Shown here: positions 35,255 through 42,720 of the stretch, one piece after another
How positions within the stretch are numbered: position 1 is the stretch's first letter
Layout: each line of letters starts with the position of its first letter
Source of the DNA: Planctomycetota bacterium
GTDB taxonomy: Bacteria; Planctomycetota; UBA1135; GCA-002686595
Direction: 5' to 3'
NCBI GenBank assembly: GCA_016712565.1
Contig: JADJQU010000003.1
Location: forward strand, 868,001-932,000
DNA: 64,000 nt
The notes under the pieces: model-generated
The model's input: only the letters and a program-made list of their open reading frames with translations
Database searches by the model: none
What the model was told of the DNA's origin: nothing
Position numbers and translations under genes: made by a program

Positions 35255-36600
35255 GCGACGAGCTCCTGCTTCTGGGAGGCCAGGGAGGGCCGCTGGGCGA
35301 ACAGGGCGGCTCCCAGGGCCCCGGTGTAGATCGAATCCGCCGAGACGTTCATGCGTCGTTCGCCGTAGTTCTCGCGCACGAGCTTCTCCAGCACTTGCAC
35401 CGCCGTCACGTTCTTGGCCACGCCGCCGGTGAACGTGAACTCGTCCTTGATGCCGCCCGAACGCGCCAGCAGCGACATCGCGCGCAGGATCACCGCGCGG
35501 TGCAGTCCGGCGAGGATGTCCTCGCGGCGCTGGCCGAGCGTCAAGCGATCGCGGATTTCCGCGCCCGCGAACACGGTGCAGGTCGAGTTGATCTTCACCG
35601 GCCGGGTCGACTGCTGGGCCAGGGGCCCGAGCTCGTGCAAACCCAGGTTCATTTCGTCCGCGATGTAGCCCAGATAGCGGCCGCAACCGGCGGCGCAGCG
35701 GTCGTTCATCTGGAATCCCGTCACCAGGCCCTGCTCGTCGACCTGGATCGCCTTCGTGTCCTGGCCGCCGATGTCGAGCACGGTGCGCGTCCTGGGGAAC
35801 ATGGCGTGGGCGCCCAGACCGTGGCACAGGATCTCGGAACGGATCTGCTCCTTGGGGAACGGCAAGGTGGCCCGCCCGTAGCCCGTGCCGACCGACGCCA
35901 CCACCTCGAACGGCTCGCCGAGCGCCCGGCGCATGGCCGAGAGCACCGTGCCCCGCGCCGCCGCCGAAAGCGGGGCCTTGGCCAGCGCCCGCTGGGCGGC
36001 TTCCGAGGCCCCGGTCTCGATGCCGAAGTCGGATTCCTCGTTCTCGGCCTTGATGATCGCCTTGTCGAAGGCGGCCATCAGCGCCTCGAAGGGCACGCCC
36101 GCGGCCTTGGCCCGGCCCGTGGCGAGCGCGTGATAGCGGCTCGTCGCCGTGTCGCGGAAAAAGTCGCTGCGCTTGGCGGCCCCCGGCGCGAACAGGGACG
36201 GGGCCTCCGCGACCAACGCCTGGTAGAGCGCCGCGAGCACCCCGCCCAGACGCACGCCCGAGAAGTACTTCTCCACCGCGGGCGTTTCGCGTTCGATGTG
36301 GGCCCACAGGCCTCGCAGGCGGGCCAGGTGCCAGGCCAGGCGGAACTCGCGCTGCAGGTCGGCCAGGAACGCCGCACGCACATCCCCCACGAGCGCCCCG
36401 TCGGCGGTGCTGGGCGGCAACGCCGCCGCGCACAGGCCCAGCCGCGCGTCGGCCAGCGCCTCGATCCGCGCCACGTTGCAGGCGGTCTCGTAGTTGCTCC
36501 GGCTGTTGGTGATGCCGCGGCCCACCGCGCGGCCGGACTCGTCGAGGATCACCGACTTCGTCGTCGTCGAGCCCAGGTCGATGCCGATCCAGCACTTCAT
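35251..36600 (-). CDS. bcrA: Benzoyl-CoA reductase subunit A (ATPase/activator)
   Basis: A 449-residue ATPase subunit of class I benzoyl-CoA reductase. The N terminus CWIGIDLGSTTTKSVILDE is the phosphate loop of the ASKHA fold; VLDIGGQDTKAIQVDEQG is the second ATP-binding segment; cluster-binding Cys are in MNDRCAAGCGRYLGYI and NSTCTVFAGAEI; FTFTGGVAKNVTAVQVLE closes the adenosine site. An insertion of ~170 residues (about 60-230) distinguishes the long BcrA/BadF subunit from BcrD, as in Thauera (about 448 residues). ATGA overlaps join it to bcrB upstream and bcrD downstream. Confidence 0.94.
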   Translation of the reverse strand: MKCWIGIDLGSTTTKSVILDESGRAVGRGITNSRSNYETACNVARIEALADARLGLCAAALPPSTADGALVGDVRAAFLADLQREFRLAWHLARLRGLWAHIERETPAVEKYFSGVRLGGVLAALYQALVAEAPSLFAPGAAKRSDFFRDTATSRYHALATGRAKAAGVPFEALMAAFDKAIIKAENEESDFGIETGASEAAQRALAKAPLSAAARGTVLSAMRRALGEPFEVVASVGTGYGRATLPFPKEQIRSEILCHGLGAHAMFPRTRTVLDIGGQDTKAIQVDEQGLVTGFQMNDRCAAGCGRYLGYIADEMNLGLHELGPLAQQSTRPVKINSTCTVFAGAEIRDRLTLGQRREDILAGLHRAVILRAMSLLARSGGIKDEFTFTGGVAKNVTAVQVLEKLVRENYGERRMNVSADSIYTGALGAALFAQRPSLASQKQELVA

Positions 36601-37892
36601 GACAGGGCCCCCTCCCGCCGACCCGCACCGGAACGGCGCTGATCGAGCATCTGCAGGTACGACTCGATGCGGTTCTTGATGTTCGCCGCGGAGAAGTAGC
36701 GCGGATCCACGAGGTCGCTCTCGAAGAAGCCCCCGGGAACGCCGGTCTCCTTCTCCACCGCGCGCATGATCACGAGCTGGCCGGCCGAGAACGAGTCGCA
36801 CGACTTGATCGAGTTGATCAAGAACCCGTCCGCGCCGTAGTCCCGCACGTAGCCCGAGAGCATTTTGACGCGCGACGGCAGGTCCAGGTTCGTGTAGCAG
36901 CCCAGGCAGTACTCGGCCAGCGACTCCAGAGGCCGATCGGGATCGTGGCGGAACCCGAAGTCGTAGGTGCCGCCGACCTTCGAGTAGGTCGAGGCCACGA
37001 CCACCGCTCCCTCGGAGTGGAACATGCGCCAGAACTCGCGGAAGTGCGTCCAGTTCGGCGGTCCCTCGACCACCAGCCGGAAGCGCTCCGGCCCCATCGG
37101 CCCGTCGGGGGTCATCGGGCCCTCGCCGCGGGCCATGCGCTCCCGCACCTCCTCCCACAACTCGCGGTAGTACAGGACGGCGTCGCTCGTGCCGCGGAAC
37201 GAGGAGAAGATCGGCCCGACGTAGTAGACCGCGCCGAAGTAGCCGTCGATCGGGGAGGGCCGGTGCTTCGCCGACTCGAGCACGCGCACAAGGTCGTCCT
37301 CGGCCGCCGCCGACAGCTTGAGGTGCTCGCGCAGCTTGTCCTCGTCGTACTTCCGGCCGCTGACGCGCTCCAGGTCGGGGATCACGACCTCCTTCAGCTG
37401 CTTGACGACGTACTGGACCATCTCCTTGGTGTAGCACCCGTCCGCCTGATAGGGCACGTGCAGCATCGTCACCGGCGCGCCGGTCTCCTCGCGGTACAGC
37501 TCGAACCACTTGAGGAACGTGAAGCACCCGGTGTACGAGAGCAGCAGCAGATCGGGCTTCGGCAGGCGTTCGCCCGTGGGCCCCAGGTTGCCCGAGTGCA
37601 GCGCGCCGATGCTGGCCTTGACGTAGGCGCAGACGTCCTCGGAGTGGCCGAGCTTCTCGGCCTTGGTCACCTGATCGCCCGAGATCTTGCGCATGCCCGC
37701 CTGGAGCGCGTTGATTTCCGGCAGCACGGGCAGGAGATCGAAGGCGAGCAAGAGCTCGGTCAAGTTTCCTGGCACGAAGGTGTAGACGTTCTTCTCGCCG
37801 GTCTCCTCGGAACGCGCGAGCCGCGAGAAGTGGCGCGCGATCATCTCCTTCTGTCGGTCCTGGCTCCGGTCCTTGGCGGCTGCAACGGTCAT
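36597..37892 (-). CDS. bcrB: Benzoyl-CoA reductase subunit B
   Basis: A 431-residue member of the 2-hydroxyacyl-CoA dehydratase D/benzoyl-CoA reductase B family (Thauera BcrB about 438). Conserved Cys-containing segments are LLLLSYTGCFTFLKWFELYR, VPYQADGCYTKEM and LAEYCLGCYTNLDLPSR. With BcrC it forms the substrate-binding and reducing half that adds two electrons to the aromatic ring of benzoyl-CoA. It starts nine bases after bcrC and overlaps bcrA by four. A 2-hydroxyglutaryl-CoA dehydratase role is less likely, because two distinct ATPase subunits and Dch, Had and Oah are encoded alongside. Confidence 0.93.
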   Translation of the reverse strand: MTVAAAKDRSQDRQKEMIARHFSRLARSEETGEKNVYTFVPGNLTELLLAFDLLPVLPEINALQAGMRKISGDQVTKAEKLGHSEDVCAYVKASIGALHSGNLGPTGERLPKPDLLLLSYTGCFTFLKWFELYREETGAPVTMLHVPYQADGCYTKEMVQYVVKQLKEVVIPDLERVSGRKYDEDKLREHLKLSAAAEDDLVRVLESAKHRPSPIDGYFGAVYYVGPIFSSFRGTSDAVLYYRELWEEVRERMARGEGPMTPDGPMGPERFRLVVEGPPNWTHFREFWRMFHSEGAVVVASTYSKVGGTYDFGFRHDPDRPLESLAEYCLGCYTNLDLPSRVKMLSGYVRDYGADGFLINSIKSCDSFSAGQLVIMRAVEKETGVPGGFFESDLVDPRYFSAANIKNRIESYLQMLDQRRSGAGRREGALS

Positions 37893-37901
37893 GGGAATTC
37901 C

Positions 37902-39083
37902 TCAGGCAAGGCGGATGGAGTCGGCGAAAGCGCCCGCCTGTTCCCGGATCACCTGGAACTGGCCGGTGTTCTCGGCGAACTGGAAGGCGGTGCAGGGGAC
38001 TTTCTGGGCCTTGACGGCGTTGAGCAGCATCGGCTGCTCGAGCAGCGCAGGATCGCAGAAGCTCGGCGCGGCGAAGACCACGCCCTCGGCGGCGGTCTCG
38101 CGCACGCGCTCCAGCAGCGCGTCACCCTTCTTGCCCTGCCTCAAGTAGAGCGACGGGCACGCGGGGCTGCGCGAAAGAAAGGCGCGCACCAGTTGGTCGA
38201 GCGGATCGCCTTCGGTCGGCACGTCCGCGTCGAACCAGCGCAGGGCGAGCAGCCAGTCGTCGTCCACGACGGAACACCCGGAGCGCTCCAGCGTGCGCAG
38301 CAGGTCGACCGGCGGCTGCTCGCAGAAGCAGCCGCGGATGACGACGCGCGCGGTGTCCTGCAGGCGACGGTCCTCGGCCCGCGCCGCGGCCAGATAGGCG
38401 CGCACGAGCTCGGTGTGCTCCTCGGCCGGCAGCACGTTCCCGGCGCGCATCACCAGGTAGAGCTCGCTCGCCGGCACGCGCCAGGGCTCCCGCGCGCGGA
38501 CGTCGTACAGCTCGCGGATCGCCGCTCGGTTCTCGTTGTAGACCGCGATCGCCTCGCGCAACGCCGCGTCGGTCACCGGCCGGCCGCCGAGGCTCTCCAG
38601 GTCCTTGGCCAAGGCCCTGAGCTCGTGCGCGAAGAACACGCCCCCGACCGCCGGGTCGAAGTTCTGCGGCAGGTCCAGGTAGCGGACGTAGCGGCCCTCG
38701 AACATCATGCGCCACATCCCTGACAGGTTCCTGATGACGTCGCAGGTGCTGGGGAAGAGCATGCCGTCGAGGCAGTCCAGGGCGCCGTTCAGGCCCAGCT
38801 CGATCGTGCTGCGCGGGATGCGGCAGATGTAGCTTTGGTAGCAGGCGTCGCCGCGCACCACCTCCATGTCGCCACCTCCGACGATGCCGACCGGCAACAT
38901 GCCCGCGGCGCGGATCAGCTCCAGCGGCGCGTACACCGGCAGGTAGCCCAGGGCCTTGCGGCCCGGCTCGGCGGCCTTCCAGCGCCGCACCGCGCCGAAG
39001 CTGAGATCGCGATAGAGCTCCTCCGCCTGGGCGACGATCTTCCCGCGCGGACTGGAGGGAGCGGAGGTCAGCGGTGCTTCCAT
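37902..39083 (-). CDS. bcrC: Benzoyl-CoA reductase subunit C
   Basis: A 393-residue subunit of the catalytic half of class I benzoyl-CoA reductase (Thauera BcrC about 384). Family segments include ALGYLPVYAPLELIRAAGML (near residue 43), DACYQSYICRIPRSTIELGL, DGMLFPSTCDVIRNLSGMW and TAFQFAENTGQFQVIREQAG at the C terminus. Cys in SYIC and PSTCD are candidate [4Fe-4S] ligands. The order bcrC-bcrB-bcrA-bcrD is the same as in Thauera aromatica and in the badDEFG genes. The gene overlaps the end of dch by 16 bases. Confidence 0.94.
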   Translation of the reverse strand: MEAPLTSAPSSPRGKIVAQAEELYRDLSFGAVRRWKAAEPGRKALGYLPVYAPLELIRAAGMLPVGIVGGGDMEVVRGDACYQSYICRIPRSTIELGLNGALDCLDGMLFPSTCDVIRNLSGMWRMMFEGRYVRYLDLPQNFDPAVGGVFFAHELRALAKDLESLGGRPVTDAALREAIAVYNENRAAIRELYDVRAREPWRVPASELYLVMRAGNVLPAEEHTELVRAYLAAARAEDRRLQDTARVVIRGCFCEQPPVDLLRTLERSGCSVVDDDWLLALRWFDADVPTEGDPLDQLVRAFLSRSPACPSLYLRQGKKGDALLERVRETAAEGVVFAAPSFCDPALLEQPMLLNAVKAQKVPCTAFQFAENTGQFQVIREQAGAFADSIRLA

Positions 39084-39844
39084 GTCGGTGCCCTCTTCGC
39101 GAGAAATGCCTCGAGGCCCTCGCTCGCGTCGTGCGTGCGCATCAGGTCGTCGAGGTAGCGACGCTCCAGCCGCTCCAAGGCGGCGAAGAACGCCAGGTCG
39201 AAGCGGTAGCGCGCGGCTTCCACGGCGAAGCCGAGTGACGAGGCCGAGAGCGGAGCGAGGTGCGACGCGTGCCAGGCCAGCGCGGCCGCCGCCGGGTCGT
39301 CGGCCACCTGGTCGACGAGTCCGGCCGCGCGGGCCTCTTCGGCGTCGAGCGTGCGCCCGGTGAGCAGCAGCTCGTCGGCGGCGCCGCGTCCCATGCGCTC
39401 AGGGAGCACCAGCGAGGCCACTGGAGCGAAAACTCCCAGCTTGATCTCGGGGTTGCCGAGCCTGGCGTCGTGCGAGGCGAACACGCGGTGACAGTACGCC
39501 GCCAGCTCGAGCCCTCCGCCCAGGCAGTTGCCGCGCACCGCGGCCAGCAGCACCTTGCGGCTGCGGGCCAGTTCGCGGAACAGTGCGTGGAACGCGCCGA
39601 GCATCTCGGCGACCTGCTCGGGACGGTGCTCCTCGACCGAGGCTCCGAAGCAAAAGTGCGCGCCCGCGCCCTCGAACAGCAGCGTGCGCACGCCCGGCAG
39701 CAGGGCCAGCTCGTTCAGTTCCCCCCGCAGCGCGCGCATCATCTCCGCATCGAGCAGGTTCGCCTTGGGGCGGTTGAGCACCAGGCGCACGAGCGAGCCT
39801 TCCAGCTCGACCGACTTCCGGACGCATGCGGCAGCGAGATTCAT
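39068..39844 (-). CDS. dch: Cyclohexa-1,5-diene-1-carbonyl-CoA hydratase
   Basis: A 258-residue crotonase-fold enzyme that adds water to the diene made by benzoyl-CoA reductase, giving 6-hydroxycyclohex-1-ene-1-carbonyl-CoA. Family signs: LVLNRPKANLLDAEMM, the oxyanion-hole strand HFCFGASVEEH followed by an AEMLGAFHALFREL helix (FGASVEEH is characteristic of Dch as opposed to ordinary enoyl-CoA hydratases), VRGNCLGGGLELA, and LGNPEIKLGVFAPVAS. The length matches Dch (about 257). ATGA overlap with the preceding GNAT gene and a 16-base overlap with bcrC tie it into the operon. Confidence 0.92.
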   Translation of the reverse strand: MNLAAACVRKSVELEGSLVRLVLNRPKANLLDAEMMRALRGELNELALLPGVRTLLFEGAGAHFCFGASVEEHRPEQVAEMLGAFHALFRELARSRKVLLAAVRGNCLGGGLELAAYCHRVFASHDARLGNPEIKLGVFAPVASLVLPERMGRGAADELLLTGRTLDAEEARAAGLVDQVADDPAAAALAWHASHLAPLSASSLGFAVEAARYRFDLAFFAALERLERRYLDDLMRTHDASEGLEAFLAKRAPTWKHR

Positions 39845-40320
39845 GACCGGGTCTCCTCGAGGGTCAGTTCCAGCTCCACGAAGGGCCCTGCGGCGAAGCC
39901 CTGGGAGCGGAAAAACGTCAGCACGGGCACGTCGTCGTTGCGCACCATGGTGCGCACGACCGGAATGCCAGCCTCCTGGAAGCGCGCCTTCGCCTCGGCG
40001 AGCAGACGGCTCGCCAACCCGCCGCGCGCCGCGGCGGGGCGCACGCCGACCGCGAAGATCCACCCGCACGGATCGGAGCCGAACTCGAAAGCGCGCACCT
40101 GGCCGAAGAGGAAGCCCGCGACCCTTCCCCGCGCGTCCACCGCGACGAGCCCGACGCGCAGCCCGACGCTCGCGGAGCGCCGCAGATGCCGGGCGATCAC
40201 CCCCTCCCACCACTTGCGCTTCGCCGTTCCCGTGTGCATCGCGTCGATGCGCGTGATCGCCGCCGCGTCCTGCTTGCGGATCGCGCGCACGAGGACTTCG
40301 GCTCGGCTGCTCGAGATCAC
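39841..40320 (-). CDS. GNAT-family N-acetyltransferase (operon-linked, copy 1)
   Basis: A 159-residue acetyltransferase with the GNAT core: VRAIRKQDAAAITRIDAMHT (first helix), LVAVDARGRVAGFLFG (beta 4), the acetyl-CoA loop VGVRPAAARGGLASRLLAEA and VLTFFRSQGFAAG. It starts with GTG, whose GTGA overlaps the oah stop, and its own stop overlaps the dch ATG, so it is embedded between two pathway enzymes with no spacing. It is distantly related to the GNAT at 33168. Candidate roles, by analogy with R. palustris, are acetylation of an aminobenzoate signal (BadL) or of an acyl-CoA ligase (Pat). Neither is shown by the sequence. Confidence 0.84.
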   Translation of the reverse strand: MISSSRAEVLVRAIRKQDAAAITRIDAMHTGTAKRKWWEGVIARHLRRSASVGLRVGLVAVDARGRVAGFLFGQVRAFEFGSDPCGWIFAVGVRPAAARGGLASRLLAEAKARFQEAGIPVVRTMVRNDDVPVLTFFRSQGFAAGPFVELELTLEETRS

Positions 40321-41420
40321 GCGGGCACGCCCTTCCCCGCCTTGGGCTGCACGGCGCGGGTCAGTTCCTCGTCCCAGGGATCGCCGGCGGCCAGCCTGCG
40401 TCGCAGGTCGATGAAGTCCACCTCACGGTCCTTGCCCGTGGCCTCGTGGAAGGCGCGGAAGCCGGCGCGACCCTCGGTCATCATGTTGAGGCCGAGCCAG
40501 GCGCGGTTGCTCTCGCGGTTCCTGTCCCAATGGAACAGCTTCTGCTTGCGGATCGACTGGACCGTCTTCGAGGTGCAGTTCGGGAAGGTGTAGAGCAGCT
40601 TGGTGATCGTGCGCTCCACGGCCTCGTCGAGGAGCCGCAGGTCCACGCGCCCGGAGTCGAACACGGCCTTGCCCTTCGCGCGCGCTTCGCCCTCGAGCGG
40701 TTCCCCGTCGACGGGCCGGCCTAGCCCATCGACCGCCCCTGCCGGATGCACCAGCGGGTTGGGCACGAACTTCCCGCCCACCTCCAGCGCGGGCACGATC
40801 TCGGTCAACAGGCCGTACTTGTAGGCCTTGAGCGCGCTCCACGGCTCGCACAGGGAGCAGGAGACCATGGCCCGCTCGACCCCCACGAACAGGGGCAGGA
40901 AGTCCGTGGCGCCGCCGTCAGGCGCCGAGCCGTGCTTGGGTCCGGCCTGGCCGAAGTTCGCCAGGTCGCTCGCCAGCGTGAAGTCGCAGGCCATCCCGAT
41001 CTCCTGGCCGCCCGCGATGCGCATGCCGTTGACCCGGCAGATCACCGGCAGGTCGCAGTGCAGGATGGCCGTGACCATATCGTTGAACAGCCGCATGTAC
41101 TGCAGGTACTCCCCGGGCCGCCCCGCGTAGTAGGTGGCGTACTCGGCCGTGTTGCCCCCGGTGCAGAAGGCGCGCGTGCCCGCGCCTGTGAACACCACCG
41201 CCACCGCGGCGCGGTCGTTCGACGCGCGGCGGAACCCCAGGATCACGTCCTTGACCATCTCCGTCGTGTAGGAGTTGAGCTGCGACGGGTTGTCGAGCGT
41301 GATCCACACCGAGTGCAGTCCCTCGACGGGCCGGCCCTGCTTGTCGCGCACGGCACGCTCCTCGTAGCGCACCATTCCGGAGGAGTTCGAAACGGGAAGG
41401 TCGTGATCTTTCCAGTGCAT
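40317..41420 (-). CDS. oah: 6-oxocyclohex-1-ene-1-carbonyl-CoA hydrolase
   Basis: A 367-residue crotonase-superfamily hydrolase (Oah/BamA) that adds water and opens the ring to give 3-hydroxypimeloyl-CoA. Diagnostic segments are VWITLDNPSQLNSYTTEMVK, TRAFCTGGNTAEYATYYAG, LPVICRVNGMRIAGGQEIG and GQAGPKHGSAPDGGATDFLP, then the C-terminal TSKTVQSIRKQKLFHWDRNR. Together they are specific for Oah/BamA, a standard marker gene for anaerobic aromatic degradation. AAGGA lies about six bases before the ATG. It starts 17 bases after had and overlaps the next GNAT gene by four. Confidence 0.95.
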   Translation of the reverse strand: MHWKDHDLPVSNSSGMVRYEERAVRDKQGRPVEGLHSVWITLDNPSQLNSYTTEMVKDVILGFRRASNDRAAVAVVFTGAGTRAFCTGGNTAEYATYYAGRPGEYLQYMRLFNDMVTAILHCDLPVICRVNGMRIAGGQEIGMACDFTLASDLANFGQAGPKHGSAPDGGATDFLPLFVGVERAMVSCSLCEPWSALKAYKYGLLTEIVPALEVGGKFVPNPLVHPAGAVDGLGRPVDGEPLEGEARAKGKAVFDSGRVDLRLLDEAVERTITKLLYTFPNCTSKTVQSIRKQKLFHWDRNRESNRAWLGLNMMTEGRAGFRAFHEATGKDREVDFIDLRRRLAAGDPWDEELTRAVQPKAGKGVPA

Positions 41421-41437
41421 GGCGATCCTTGACAGGT

Positions 41438-42502
41438 TCAGGGGATGAGGACGGGCCGGCGGCGCAACTCGTGGCGCTGCAACTTGGCCAGCACGTCGTT
41501 GACGCTCTCCAACGGGAAGAACTCCAGGAACGGTTCCAGCGCGACTTGTCTCTTCTCCACCAGCTCCAGGACGGCGGGGAACCACTCGGGCGGACAGCCC
41601 CAGGTGCCCTCGGCACGGGCCGCGAAGGCCATCAGGTTCGACAGGCGCACGCTGACGTCGCCAGGGTGGAAGCCCACGATGCCCAACGTGGCGCCGTGGA
41701 CCAGCAGTGCGAAGGCAGCCTGCTGGCCCTCGGCCGTTCCGGAGGTCTCGAAGATGCGCCACTCCACGGCGGGGAGCTTCTCGGCCTTGGCCAGGTCGCG
41801 CACCTTGGCGCGCACGTCCTTGGGCGAGAGCCCGCGCACATTGAGCGTCCAGGATGCGCCGTGGCCGGCGAGCAGGGCCAGGCGCTCGTCGTCCACGTCG
41901 AGCACGAGGACTCGTGCACCCAGGGCGGCGGCGATCTGCACGCCGAAACCGCCCACACCCCCGCCGCCGACGAACACGGCGAACTCGCCGCGGGCCAGTC
42001 CGCTCTTCCTGACCGCCGCGAAGGCCGTGGAAACCGCGTCGGCCGTGACCGAGAGGCGGGCCAGGTCCTCTTTCCCCGTGCCTGTCGCCACGGGGCACAA
42101 GCCGCGCGCCGGCACCACCAGGTGCGTGGCGAAGCCGCCGTGGTCGTCGTTGCCGGGGAACACCTGGGCCTTGCAGATGTCGCCTCGTCCGTGGACGCAT
42201 TGGGCACAGCGCCCGCAGGGCAGCACCGCCGGCACGATCACCGGCCTGCCCGCCAGTTGGGCGAAGTTCTCTCCCACTCCCTCGACCACGCCGGCCACCT
42301 CGTGGCCCAGCACCAAGGGCAGCGGATGGCGCGTGGGCACGCCCTCGAAGAGGAACCCGAGGTCGGTGTGGCACACGCCGCAGCCCGCCACCCGCACGAG
42401 CGCCTCGTCGGGCCCCGGGGCCCGCAGTTGCAGCTCCGTGCGCACGAGGGGTTCTCCCACCGCGCGCATTTCCCAGGCGACGACCTTGGTCCCAGGCTTC
42501 AT
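41438..42502 (-). CDS. had: 6-hydroxycyclohex-1-ene-1-carbonyl-CoA dehydrogenase
   Basis: A 354-residue zinc-dependent medium-chain dehydrogenase (Had) oxidising 6-hydroxycyclohex-1-enecarbonyl-CoA to the 6-oxo compound with NAD. Catalytic zinc ligands are in GCGVCHTDLGF and GHEVAGVVEG; structural zinc Cys in LPCGRCAQCVHGRGDICKAQ; the nucleotide fold in FVGGGGVGGFGVQIAAALG. The assignment over a generic alcohol dehydrogenase rests on its place next to oah, dch and bcrCBAD and on the length. It is the first gene of the operon; AAGGA lies eight bases before the ATG and a dyad symmetric site lies 32-62 bases upstream. Confidence 0.92.
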   Translation of the reverse strand: MKPGTKVVAWEMRAVGEPLVRTELQLRAPGPDEALVRVAGCGVCHTDLGFLFEGVPTRHPLPLVLGHEVAGVVEGVGENFAQLAGRPVIVPAVLPCGRCAQCVHGRGDICKAQVFPGNDDHGGFATHLVVPARGLCPVATGTGKEDLARLSVTADAVSTAFAAVRKSGLARGEFAVFVGGGGVGGFGVQIAAALGARVLVLDVDDERLALLAGHGASWTLNVRGLSPKDVRAKVRDLAKAEKLPAVEWRIFETSGTAEGQQAAFALLVHGATLGIVGFHPGDVSVRLSNLMAFAARAEGTWGCPPEWFPAVLELVEKRQVALEPFLEFFPLESVNDVLAKLQRHELRRRPVLIP

Positions 42503-42533
42503 TCCAGGCGTCCTTCCGGCCCGCTGGCCGCTA

Positions 42534-42564
42534 AAGAGGTAAGTGCGTACCGATTTACCGGCTT
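42534..42564. promoter_or_regulatory. Dyad operator candidate upstream of the benzoyl-CoA operon
   Basis: A 22-base dyad GGTAA-N4-GTAC-N4-TTACC (42538-42559) is centred exactly on GTAC. Flanking AAG (42534-42536) and CTT (42562-42564) extend it with one base of offset. It sits 32-62 bases upstream of the had ATG, where an operator overlapping a promoter would be. Size and symmetry suit an Rrf2-type dimer, so the regulator at 32628 is the obvious candidate. Binding is inference. Confidence 0.6.
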
Positions 42565-42614
42565 GTGCCGGGACGGTCCATGGGCCCCGTTGCGTAGGGA
42601 CGCACCGCCTCGGT

Positions 42615-42632
42615 CTACGGATTTGGCCGTAG
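42615..42632. promoter_or_regulatory. Perfect palindrome CTACGG-N6-CCGTAG in the divergent had/transporter region
   Basis: Perfect 6-base arms with a six-base spacer lie 113 bases from the had start and 89 bases before the divergent transporter gene at 42721. It is a second possible operator, more likely serving the transporter side, or an upstream activator site for the operon. Confidence 0.4.
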
Positions 42633-42720
42633 CACCCCCCTGACGGTGGAGCACGGTTCGCGTACTCTCCGCGCCCGACGTGTCCGCCGGCCCGGCCCGG
42701 TGCGGTCCCGCGGGCCCTCG

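Noticed and set aside
34412..39083. Reading bcrA-D as a 2-hydroxyglutaryl- or lactoyl-CoA dehydratase with activator
   Set aside because: Those systems have one activator and two or three components; here two different ATPase subunits of 449 and 280 residues occur in bcrCBAD order with dch, had and oah.
40317..41420. Taking oah (BamA-like) as evidence for a class II (BamB-I) reductase
   Set aside because: Oah/BamA occurs with both reductase classes; the reductase encoded here is clearly class I and no BamB-type tungsten subunit is present.
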